Positions 1 through 6,951 of a DNA stretch of 46,933 nucleotides are shown here, one piece after another. The notes beneath the pieces were generated by a model. The model made no database searches and was not told the DNA's origin. It worked only from the letters and a program-made list of their open reading frames with translations. This DNA comes from an uncultured Prevotellaceae bacterium (GTDB taxonomy: Bacteria; Bacteroidota; Bacteroidia; Bacteroidales; Bacteroidaceae): assembly GCA_902792855.1 (NCBI GenBank), contig CADBBP010000004.1, positions 1-46,933 of the forward strand, written 5' to 3'. A program made the position numbers and the translations under genes. Every line of letters starts with the position of its first letter. Position 1 is the first letter of the stretch.

Positions 1-19
1 ATTCTTTCCACTCTTCCAT
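1..19 (-). CDS. hsdS: start of next gene, probably type I restriction specificity subunit (partial)
   Basis: An ATG on the minus strand at 19-17 opens a frame reading M-E-E-W-K-E before the window ends. It begins 2 nt after the stop codon of the upstream nuclease gene, so it is almost certainly translated from the same mRNA. HsdS subunits often begin with a short acidic/aromatic stretch like this, and hsdS is the expected missing partner of hsdM. Only six residues are visible, so the identity rests mainly on context. Confidence 0.45.
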
Positions 20-21
20 AA

Positions 22-1092
22 TCACTCTTTGTCCTCTATATAATTATCAAAGCGGGCTTTTGCAACTTCCAGAGATTTCTGAATCTGACGTAACAATACC
101 TCACGCGGAGGCAATTCTGTCATGTACTGTGCCACCTTGATGCCCGCCTTGTCGAGCTGAAGCAACTCAATCTGTTCTTCACTACCTTCCGTGCAAAGCA
201 GTAACCCCAGAGGACTCTCCTCACCAGACTCCATTTCGTTCTGCTCCAACCAACGTAGATAAAGTTCCATCTGTCCTTTATACTGAGCCTTGAAGCGACC
301 TAATTTGAGTTCAATAGCAATTAGACGATGCAAACGGCGATGAAAGAACAACAGGTCAAGATAAAAGTCTTCGCCATCAATAATCATTCGCTTCTGGCGA
401 GCAACGAAACAGAATCCGTTACCCAACTCTATAATGAACTGTTCTAAATGAGCCAAAAGGCTGTCTTCAAGGCTCTTCTCGCTATACATTCCCTTCAAAC
501 CAGTAAATTCCAAAAAGTAAGGACTCTTGAATACAAGGTCTGGCGACACCACATTGTCATCACGCAATGTGGAGAGTTCTTTCTTGATCAATTCGTCTGG
601 CTTGCTGGCTATGGCTGTACGCTCAAATAGCATGCCGTCTATTTCTTTACGAAGTCTGCGAACGCTCCATCTTTCCGATGCTGCAAGTGTCAGATAGAAT
701 TCGCGTTGAAGGTCATCTTTTAAGGGGATAGCCTCAACAAAATGAGACCACCACAATTTTCGTGACAGTGCTGCGACAATTTGGAAATCAGGAAATAGAG
801 ATGCGAATTGCATCATTCTACGAATGTTTTTCTCATCAAATCCCTTTTCTCCATATCCTGTTTGTAATTGTCGTGACGCTGTCGCGACAATTTGTTTTCC
901 ATATTCGGCACGCTGATTTCCAAGCACCTCACGATTGATACGTTCACCGATTTTCCAATACATGGTGGTCAGCGCATAGTTAGCAGTTGCTGCCATCTGG
1001 CCACGAGCCTGCTCAATGATATGACGCAAATCCTGTATCAAAGATTTAGTTGACATTTCTGATACTTTTGCAATATTTCTGTCCTCTTCCAT
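22..1092 (-). CDS. YhcG/DUF1016 family PD-(D/E)XK nuclease
   Basis: 356-residue protein of the YhcG (DUF1016) family. The N-terminal ~150 residues form the DUF1016 DNA-binding-like region. The C-terminal ~150 form a PD-(D/E)XK nuclease fold, with the likely active-site set D246 (in DLLF), E261 and K263 (in ELK), plus a conserved acidic position near E209/D210. The start lies 10 nt after the hsdM stop and the gene ends 2 nt before the next start, so it is an operon member inside a type I restriction-modification locus. Family members are repeatedly found next to hsdM/hsdS or in defence islands; their exact job (accessory nuclease, alternative effector) is not settled. Active-site residues look intact. 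The family call is firm; the biological role here is inference. Confidence 0.88.
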   Translation of the reverse strand: MEEDRNIAKVSEMSTKSLIQDLRHIIEQARGQMAATANYALTTMYWKIGERINREVLGNQRAEYGKQIVATASRQLQTGYGEKGFDEKNIRRMMQFASLFPDFQIVAALSRKLWWSHFVEAIPLKDDLQREFYLTLAASERWSVRRLRKEIDGMLFERTAIASKPDELIKKELSTLRDDNVVSPDLVFKSPYFLEFTGLKGMYSEKSLEDSLLAHLEQFIIELGNGFCFVARQKRMIIDGEDFYLDLLFFHRRLHRLIAIELKLGRFKAQYKGQMELYLRWLEQNEMESGEESPLGLLLCTEGSEEQIELLQLDKAGIKVAQYMTELPPREVLLRQIQKSLEVAKARFDNYIEDKE

Positions 1093-1102
1093 AAATGGGA
1101 AA

Positions 1103-2611
1103 TTATATCGTAAAACCTATGCTGCCCAATTGCTTTCTAATCTCTTCTTCGAGTTGATGGCTTTGCTCAAATAGTCCCTTCAATTCGGTAGTCAGTCGAG
1201 TCATCTTCTCCTCAAAAGGTTCACCATCATCTTCTTGTTCAGCAATACCGACATAGCGTCCAGGGGTGAGGATGTAGTCCTGAGCGGCGACATCATCGAG
1301 CGTCTTCACGGCGCAGTAGCCTTTTTCGTCTTCGAGCGTGCCGTGCCGGAAGTCGGTGAAGGTTTGCGCGATGCGGTCAATGTCGGCTTGTGCGAGTTCG
1401 CGCAACTTACGGGTGACCATCGTTCCCATGTTGCGTGCATCGACGAAGAGTATGCGTCCTGGCTGTTTCTTCTGACGATTGAGGAACCACAGACATACGG
1501 GGATGCCCGTAGAATAAAACAGCTGGCTGGGCAGGGCCACAATTCCTTCCACGAGGTCTGCTTGCAGGATGTTCTTTCGTATCTCACCCTCACCTCCCGT
1601 CTGGCTGCTGAGGGAGCCATTGGCCAACACCATGCCAATGCGGCCAGTGGGGGAGAGGTGGCTGATCATGTGCTCGAGCCAAGCAAAGTTTGCATTGCCC
1701 TGTGGTGGGATTCCATAACGCCACCGCACATCCTCTTGAAGTTTGTCGGCTCCCCAATCACTCATGTTGAAGGGCGGGTTCGCCATCACAAAATCAGCCT
1801 TCAGCGTAGGATGTTGGTCGTCGAAGAACGTGTCGGCATTTCGGTCGCCCAAGTTGGCTTCTATCCCCCGTATGGCAAGGTTCATCATCGCCATCTTGCG
1901 GGTGTTGGCGTTGATTTCCTGACCGAAAATGCTGAGGTTTTTAATATCGCCTTGGTGATGACGCACGAAGTCTGCACTTTGCACAAACATTCCACCACTA
2001 CCCATTGCGGGGTCATAACATCGTCCTTTGAAGGGTTCAAGCACTGCAACAATCGTCCGGACGATGCAACTGGGGGTGTAGAATTCCCCTGCATTCTTGC
2101 CTTCGAGAGAGGCAAACTTCGACAAGCAGTATTCGTAGGTGCGTCCCAACAAGTCTTTGTTTTCCTCTTGCTTGCCCAGTTCTATTGTATTCGTGAAAAG
2201 GTCCACTACGTCTCCCAAGCGACGCTTGTCAAGTTCGGGACGTGCAAAATTCTTGGGAAGTATTCCTTTCAGTCGGTCATTCTCCTTCTCTATTTCAAGC
2301 ATCGCATTGTCAATGACCTTGCCTATTTCCGGTGTGTGAGCGGCTGCGGAGATAACGTCCCATCTTGCGTCGGCAGGCACATAGAAGATATTCTCAGAGG
2401 TGTATTCGTCCTTGTCTTCCTCAAAGCCGTCACCTTCGTCCACCAATTGCTGGTGCTTCACGTCGAAGCAGTCGGAGATGTATTTCAGAAAGATTAACCC
2501 CAAAACTACGTTCTTATACTCCGCTGCGTCAATGGAGCCACGGAGCAGGTCTGCCGCTTTCCATATCTTGTCCTCAAATCCGAGGTCTGCTGTATTATTC
2601 TTCTTTGCCAT
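1103..2611 (-). CDS. hsdM: type I restriction-modification DNA methyltransferase (M subunit)
   Basis: 502 residues, usual length for HsdM. An N-terminal helical HsdM_N domain (about 10-150) is followed by an N6-adenine methyltransferase domain with the S-adenosylmethionine motif DPAMGSGG at about 200-207 and the catalytic NPPF at 278-281. A helical tail that would contact HsdS follows. HsdM methylates the recognition site chosen by HsdS and, with HsdR, forms the restriction complex. No hsdR is visible here; it may lie beyond position 1. Start ATG at 2611 is 28 nt after the relic HTH gene. The gene is intact. Confidence 0.96.
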   Translation of the reverse strand: MAKKNNTADLGFEDKIWKAADLLRGSIDAAEYKNVVLGLIFLKYISDCFDVKHQQLVDEGDGFEEDKDEYTSENIFYVPADARWDVISAAAHTPEIGKVIDNAMLEIEKENDRLKGILPKNFARPELDKRRLGDVVDLFTNTIELGKQEENKDLLGRTYEYCLSKFASLEGKNAGEFYTPSCIVRTIVAVLEPFKGRCYDPAMGSGGMFVQSADFVRHHQGDIKNLSIFGQEINANTRKMAMMNLAIRGIEANLGDRNADTFFDDQHPTLKADFVMANPPFNMSDWGADKLQEDVRWRYGIPPQGNANFAWLEHMISHLSPTGRIGMVLANGSLSSQTGGEGEIRKNILQADLVEGIVALPSQLFYSTGIPVCLWFLNRQKKQPGRILFVDARNMGTMVTRKLRELAQADIDRIAQTFTDFRHGTLEDEKGYCAVKTLDDVAAQDYILTPGRYVGIAEQEDDGEPFEEKMTRLTTELKGLFEQSHQLEEEIRKQLGSIGFTI

Positions 2612-2639
2612 TTTGCATCTTATAATTGGATTGTCTAAG

Positions 2640-2762
2640 TTATTCTGTCCATAACAAATCGTCCACGCTCGGGTCCTTGCCCATCAACTCTGCCAGACGT
2701 TTGTTCGTCATGTTTTTTTCTGCCAATACCACCTTTAGGCGGTTTATAGGTTTTCGTTCCAT
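2640..2762 (-). pseudogene. remnant of an XRE-type helix-turn-helix regulator heading the hsd locus
   Basis: A 40-codon frame, M-E-R-K-P-I-N-R-L-K-V-V-L..., then a helix-turn-helix start (TNKRLAELMGKDP), then SVDDLLWTE and stop. Small XRE-family regulators with this kind of N terminus are common beside hsdM in Bacteroidales and run to ~65-70 residues. Here the frame passes from the first HTH helices straight into what resembles the family's C-terminal end, as if the recognition helix and following helices had been deleted in frame. An upstream ATG at 2804 would add 14 residues, but a TACCTTTG promoter element lies inside that extension, favouring 2762. Likely non-functional, or a very short peptide. 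Confidence 0.55.
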
Positions 2763-2791
2763 AGATTGATGGTTTTGTTGTGTTTCTGCTC

Positions 2792-2799
2792 CAAAGGTA
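2792..2799 (-). promoter_or_regulatory. candidate -7 promoter element for the hsd operon
   Basis: TACCTTTG on the minus strand matches the Bacteroidetes -7 consensus TAnnTTTG and lies ~30 nt before the ATG at 2762. A second match, TAAGTTTG, lies at 2812-2819. No convincing -33 TTG is seen at 19-21 bp from either. Confidence 0.4.
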
Positions 2800-2956
2800 C
2801 TCATATTTTTACAAACTTAATGGTTTTTCAGTTGAAAACTATCTTTTGAAAGTGTAAATATGTCTAATACCACATTTTTTCTACTTACTCACCTAAATTG
2901 TGTGCTGTTTTATATACTTTCATTCAAGTTTCAGAAGTGCAAAAAGCAAAGCCAAA

Positions 2957-3133
2957 ACCCCAAAGGGGTGATAGACCACAGCCGAGGGTGGTACCCCCGG
3001 GTATTACAGAATCAAACAGTAGTCCCGATGGGGCGACAGAAACATTCTGCCACCCCATCGTGGTTGCTATATAAACTCCTTATTAGCATGAGGGCACCCC
3101 CGTATGTGGTCTAATCAGGCCTTCGGCCTTTAC
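2957..3133. repeat. GC-rich interspersed palindromic element
   Basis: A non-coding block with several nested or adjacent inverted repeats: CCCC-AAA-GGGG at 2958-2968; TAGACCACA (2972-2980) with TGTGGTCTA (3105-3113), a 9-bp perfect pair enclosing the block; inside it CGATGGGG (3026-3033) with CCCCATCG (3053-3060), whose interior forms CAGAA-ACA-TTCTG; and AGGCC-TTC-GGCCT at 3117-3129. Sequences of this look are scattered between genes in many Bacteroidetes genomes, from memory and not checked. No convincing protein frame runs through it. Confidence 0.55.
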
Positions 3134-3156
3134 TTGTCGAGAACTTACGAAACTTG

Positions 3157-3288
3157 TATAATTGATATTTAGTATGATTTTAAATCAAATTTTAAATAAA
3201 AATTCTAAATACCATTTCGAGCGAAGCGACCACGAAATCAATGGTCGTCGCTACGCTCCTCAAAATTATATTTATAATTGATATTTAG
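3157..3288. repeat. hairpin flanked by 16-bp AT-rich direct repeats
   Basis: TATAATTGATATTTAG occurs at 3157-3172 and again at 3273-3288 in the same orientation. Between the copies is a long imperfect hairpin: GAGCGAAGCGACCA (3219-3232) against TGGTCGTCGCTACGCTC (3242-3258), differing by one mismatch and a 3-nt bulge. It could be a small non-autonomous mobile element with duplicated flanks, or a transcription-termination structure. There is no coding potential. Confidence 0.5.
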
Positions 3289-3325
3289 AATGATATTTAG
3301 AATGTCTCCGATAAATTACGAAACA

Positions 3326-3461
3326 TACAACCCTTTTTGGTTGTAAAGCCAAGATACAACCTTTTTTGGTTGTAAGTCCGAAATACAACCTTTTTTGGTT
3401 GTAAGTCCGAAATACAACCTTTTTTGGTTGTAAAGTCGAAATACAACCTTTTTTGGTTGTA
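3326..3461. repeat. five tandem 29-bp palindromic units upstream of satD
   Basis: Five copies of a 20-bp palindrome TACAACC-(6 nt, mostly T)-GGTTGTA start at 3326, 3355, 3384, 3413 and 3442, an exact 29-bp period with 9-nt linkers such as AGTCCGAAA. The first copy has one T-to-C change in the centre. The 7-bp arms are conserved in all five. The array ends 25 bp before the satD -33 element. The period is close to an integral number of helical turns (29 bp), so the palindromes would fall roughly on one DNA face every third turn, as for a cooperative operator. Linkers are far too short and too alike to be CRISPR spacers. Confidence 0.85.
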
Positions 3462-3486
3462 ATAATGGCAAAAACAATAAAAAAAG

Positions 3487-3517
3487 TTGTGCGTTCCCAT
3501 CTTTTTTCGTAATTTTG
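3487..3517 (+). promoter_or_regulatory. promoter of the satD-DUF3307 operon
   Basis: TTG at 3487-3489 and TAATTTTG at 3510-3517, separated by 20 bp, fit the Bacteroidetes -33/-7 pattern. Start of transcription would be near 3523, about 20 nt before the ATG at 3545. Confidence 0.6.
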
Positions 3518-3544
3518 CACATCAGCCATTAAAAAATTTCAAAG

Positions 3545-4189
3545 ATGGAGATAAAGGCAGTCATTACAGGCGACATGGTGCGCTCGGAGCAAATAGCCCT
3601 TGATAAAAGAGACTTGTTGATAGAAGTCTTGCGGGGCATCGTGGATGAATTGCAAGCCAAGAGCCCAATGAAGATGGAAATGTTTCGTGGGGACAGTTTC
3701 CAAATTGTTGTGGAGCGGCCCGAAGCATCGTTGTTGATAGCAACGATGATACGTGCGGGTTTGAAATCATCTTGTTATGATGGCATGGTGGAGATGTGGG
3801 ATGCAAGAATTTCCATCGGAATAGGTGCAACAGAATATCAGGGTGAAAGCATCGTCACTTCCGATGGGGAGGCGTTCAAACTCTCTGGCAGGGGACTGGA
3901 CGCGATGGGAAAAAGCCGGCTGGCCGTCAGCACGTGTTGGCAGGATGTTGACGATGAGTTGGATGTGGGCATTGCATTTCTTGATGACCTCGTCACCGAT
4001 TGGAGCATCAATCAGGCAAAGGCTATCTATCTTTCTGTTGCCCATGGACTTTCGCAATCCGACTTGGCGAGTACGATTTCCAAATCACAACAGAATGTCA
4101 GCAAGACGCTGAATTCTGCAAAGGAGGCCCTTCTCGTGAGATGTTTGAGACGTTTTGAGACTATCATTAAAAAACATAATGCAGAATGA
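3545..4189 (+). CDS. SatD family protein
   Basis: 214 residues. N-terminal GDMVRSE, then RGDSFQ around 49-54 and a strand of the form ARISIGIG around 87-94. Together these give the pattern of the SatD family and faintly recall palm-fold nucleotidyl cyclases (an inference). The last ~60 residues hold a helix-turn-helix (LSQSDLASTISKSQQNVSKT, about 169-188), suggesting DNA binding. SatD was named from the Streptococcus mutans sat acid-tolerance locus; its biochemical role is unknown. The gene overlaps the following DUF3307 gene by 4 nt (ATGA), a pairing that recurs in Bacteroidetes, and sits just after the 29-bp palindrome array, which its HTH might bind. Confidence 0.85.
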   Translation: MEIKAVITGDMVRSEQIALDKRDLLIEVLRGIVDELQAKSPMKMEMFRGDSFQIVVERPEASLLIATMIRAGLKSSCYDGMVEMWDARISIGIGATEYQGESIVTSDGEAFKLSGRGLDAMGKSRLAVSTCWQDVDDELDVGIAFLDDLVTDWSINQAKAIYLSVAHGLSQSDLASTISKSQQNVSKTLNSAKEALLVRCLRRFETIIKKHNAE

Positions 4190-4905
4190 ATGTCATGATG
4201 CTTATCAGGCTGCTCGCAGCACACATCATTGGCGATTTCTTTCTCCAGACAGATACAATATGCCAGGGAAAGAACTCAAGTGGCGGGAGGCGCCTCGTCT
4301 ATCTGGCCGTTCATAGCGGCATCAATGCCGTCTTGGCATACATTTTCGTCAGTAGATGGGAGTGTTGGCAAATACCATTGGTGGTGTTCTTCACGCATTA
4401 TCTGATTGACTTCGTGAAATCCACTTTGAACACCAATAGCATCTGGGTGTTTCTTATCGACCAATTGGCGCACCTCACGGTGATATGTTCCCTATGGATT
4501 TGGGCAACCGACTCGGAATGGTGCCTGCAGGCAGCGTGGTTGTCCGACTATCGCACATGGGTGGTGGTGGTCTGTTACATGTTGGCTTTGAAACCTGCTT
4601 CCATCTTCTTGGGGATGTTCTTGGCAAAATGGACACCTGCAAACAATGAGAAGAACAGCCTTCCCAATGCGGGTGCTTGGATTGGCTATCTTGAAAGGAC
4701 GCTCATCTTGACTTTCATACTCATCGGTTGCCTCGAGGGGGTTGGCTTCCTGCTTGCAGCCAAGTCCATCTTCCGCTTTGGAGAACTGACAAAGGCAAGG
4801 GAAGTGAAATTCACCGAATATGTGATGATAGGAACCTTGTCAAGCTTTACCATCGCCATCATTCTGGGAATTATTGCTTCCGCTTCTTTTTCAAGTAGTG
4901 TTTGA
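4186..4905 (+). CDS. DUF3307 membrane protein
   Basis: 239 residues, strongly hydrophobic, with about six likely membrane segments. The N-terminal motif H13-xxx-D17-xxx-Q21 (HIIGDFFLQ) and a second HYLIDFVKS motif near 83-91 are characteristic of DUF3307; polar His/Asp residues inside membrane helices suggest a buried active or metal site, but no function is established. It is translationally coupled to satD (ATGA overlap). Its last 35 bp overlap the 3' end of the convergent dedA gene, so both proteins use that DNA in opposite strands. Confidence 0.85.
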   Translation: MNVMMLIRLLAAHIIGDFFLQTDTICQGKNSSGGRRLVYLAVHSGINAVLAYIFVSRWECWQIPLVVFFTHYLIDFVKSTLNTNSIWVFLIDQLAHLTVICSLWIWATDSEWCLQAAWLSDYRTWVVVVCYMLALKPASIFLGMFLAKWTPANNEKNSLPNAGAWIGYLERTLILTFILIGCLEGVGFLLAAKSIFRFGELTKAREVKFTEYVMIGTLSSFTIAIILGIIASASFSSSV

Positions 4906-5500
4906 CCGCATACCATGCCACGGCGAGGACGACGATGGCGATGATGCCCCATTTGATATAGTCGCCGTATTCCATCAGTTTCTCGTCAAGTTGGTCTTCA
5001 GGCACGAAGGAGTGCATGTACCATCCCAAGGCGGCGAGTATGCTGTGCCAGGCCCCGGCACCGATGGTGGTGTATAGGAGGAATTTCCAGTAAGGCATCT
5101 TCGACAGTCCGGCAGGGATGGAGATGAGGTGGCGTATGCCGGGGATGAGCCTCCCGGTGAGGGTGGCGGCCACGCCGTGGTCGTAGAAATATTTTTCACT
5201 TTTCTCCACCTTCTCCTGGTTGAGCAGGCAGAGATGTCCCAGTCGGCTGTTTGCAAACTTGTAGATGATGGGTCTTCCCAAGAAATATCCCGCCACGTAG
5301 TTGATGGAAGCTCCCACGTCAGCCCCTATGGTGGCGAAGAGGATGACGAGCCACACGTTGAGGTTGCCCCCTGCGGCGTGGTATGCTGCTGGTGAGACGA
5401 CAAGCTCGGAAGGCACGGGAACTACCGTGCTTTCCAAGAGCATGAGAAGAAAGATGGTGGGGTAGGTGAGGTTGCCCAAAAGGGCGCTTATCCAATTCAT
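4871..5500 (-). CDS. DedA family inner-membrane protein
   Basis: 209 residues with the DedA/SNARE-associated pattern: an early membrane hairpin, E23 in LLES, then the conserved central block GRLIPGIRHLISIPAG (about 116-131), two further membrane helices and a lysine-rich C-terminal tail. DedA proteins act in the inner membrane, in lipid (undecaprenyl-phosphate or phospholipid) flipping and membrane homeostasis; which lipid this one handles cannot be told. The start overlaps the stop of the TPR gene by 4 nt, so it is the last gene of a glnS-TPR-dedA unit. Its 3' end overlaps the DUF3307 gene by 35 bp. Confidence 0.92.
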   Translation of the reverse strand: MNWISALLGNLTYPTIFLLMLLESTVVPVPSELVVSPAAYHAAGGNLNVWLVILFATIGADVGASINYVAGYFLGRPIIYKFANSRLGHLCLLNQEKVEKSEKYFYDHGVAATLTGRLIPGIRHLISIPAGLSKMPYWKFLLYTTIGAGAWHSILAALGWYMHSFVPEDQLDEKLMEYGDYIKWGIIAIVVLAVAWYAVKHYLKKKRKQ

Positions 5501-6912
5501 AATGGGTTTTCTGATGCGTATTCTACGTATTCTTTCGGTTCCATGTCTTCAGGGAAGAGCGTGGAGAGCAGTGATTTTGCAGATGCCGCGTCTTTTTCCA
5601 CGGCGTCTTTCAAGTGCTTGATGTATTCTTCTTTCAATCCCAGGTCGTGTGCGCACAATGCCCTGTAAGCGTATGCTTGCGGCAGCTTGTCCATGTCGGC
5701 TGGTGACAGGGTGCAAAGGATGTTGTATGCCACTTGCAGGATGCCGTTGTCATAGAGTGAGACGGCCACCCTGAGCATGATGCTTGGCTGGTATCTCGAC
5801 TCCTCCAACGCTCGTTGGTAGTAAGACTGCGCTCTGATGTCGCCATTCTCGCACAAGATGTGCGCTCTCGACACCAAGAGTTCGTAAGGGTCGGCATTCA
5901 CCATTTGCTCCATCTTGTCCAAGTATGCAAGGGCACGTTCCTTCTGACCTATTTGGCTGTATGTGAAGGCCGCCTCCTGGTAGATTTCCGGCAGACGGTC
6001 GGGATAGTGCCGTTTCGCCCTCGTCTCGGCCTTTCGAAGTGCCGCGAAGCCCTCCTCGTATCGTTCCAGGTGGAAGAGGCAGTATGCCGTGTTGAGGTAA
6101 CCATCGACGTTGCTCGTGCGCACTTGTGAGAGGCGGTCGAAATACTCGATGGCCGCCTCGTCGTTTTTCAGTTGCATGAGGGCCTGACCCTTGTAGAGGA
6201 GTGCGTCCTCGTCGTTGGGGTTGATGGCTATCGCATACTCGCAACTGGTGATGGTGTCGGCAAGTTTGCCGCTGGCGAGTTGCGAACTTGCCAGGAGGTC
6301 CCAGTAGTATGCAGAGTAGGGGTTCTTGTCTATCAGGCTGTTGAAGATGCGCTCGCTGTCCTCGTAGTCTCCCTCATAGTATTTGATGCGACCCTCCACC
6401 TCGCGGTAATCCTCCTGGTCGGTCTCGTTGGACTTCTTCAGCCATTTCTTCGCCAGTTCCACATATTCGTAGTCGATGAATAGGATGGCGGCGTCGAGCA
6501 CGAAGTCGAGACTGTCGAGTTCGTCGAGTTGCTTCATGCTGTTTTCAAGGAAGAGGTCTGCTTTCTCACCTTGGTTGGTGGCCACGAGGATTTCCGCCTT
6601 GATGTAGAAATACTCCAGGTCGGTTTTGTCGGCTATCTGCTCCGCTATTTGCTCCGCCTTCTCCGGGTTGTTCTCGTTGAGCAGGGCCATGCGTGCCTTG
6701 AGCACCAAAGGGGCAGTGGCCCCTTCGAAGAGGCTCAAGGCATAGTCGGCCGCAGCCAAGGCCTTTGCCGGATAGCCCATCCAGTGGTAGTATTCGGCAA
6801 TGTCGGCCAGTTGGTCGCAGTCGAGGTATATCGGCTCGTCGCTCTCCATGGCCTTCTCGTATTTGTCGAGGGCCTCAGTGAACTCCTTGCTGTCGTAATA
6901 GTTGTTTTGCAT
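5497..6912 (-). CDS. tetratricopeptide repeat protein
   Basis: 471 residues, nearly all helical TPR-like repeats (for example ADIAEYYHWMGYPAKALAAA near the start and NPNDEDALLYKGQALMQL near the middle). No signal peptide is seen, so it is probably cytoplasmic. TPR proteins act as protein-binding scaffolds; the partner is unknown. It lies 39 nt after glnS and overlaps dedA by 4 nt, so the three genes are probably one transcript. Confidence 0.9.
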   Translation of the reverse strand: MQNNYYDSKEFTEALDKYEKAMESDEPIYLDCDQLADIAEYYHWMGYPAKALAAADYALSLFEGATAPLVLKARMALLNENNPEKAEQIAEQIADKTDLEYFYIKAEILVATNQGEKADLFLENSMKQLDELDSLDFVLDAAILFIDYEYVELAKKWLKKSNETDQEDYREVEGRIKYYEGDYEDSERIFNSLIDKNPYSAYYWDLLASSQLASGKLADTITSCEYAIAINPNDEDALLYKGQALMQLKNDEAAIEYFDRLSQVRTSNVDGYLNTAYCLFHLERYEEGFAALRKAETRAKRHYPDRLPEIYQEAAFTYSQIGQKERALAYLDKMEQMVNADPYELLVSRAHILCENGDIRAQSYYQRALEESRYQPSIMLRVAVSLYDNGILQVAYNILCTLSPADMDKLPQAYAYRALCAHDLGLKEEYIKHLKDAVEKDAASAKSLLSTLFPEDMEPKEYVEYASENPL

Positions 6913-6951
6913 GGGTGTGCCAGGAGGTGGGGGAGGGGCTCCTTCTTTTTG

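Noticed and set aside
1235..2497. 420-codon plus-strand frame opposite hsdM
   Set aside because: Lies wholly antisense to a well-supported gene and is an artefact of codon usage; no recognisable domain.
3326..3461. CRISPR array
   Set aside because: Linkers are only 9 nt and nearly identical, repeats are palindromic with a T-rich core, and no cas genes are present.
3272..3529. Three overlapping minus-strand frames with repeated peptides (QPKKVV, YNQKRL)
   Set aside because: They are translations of the 29-bp palindrome array, open in all three frames because the repeat has no stops; no start signals or family resemblance.
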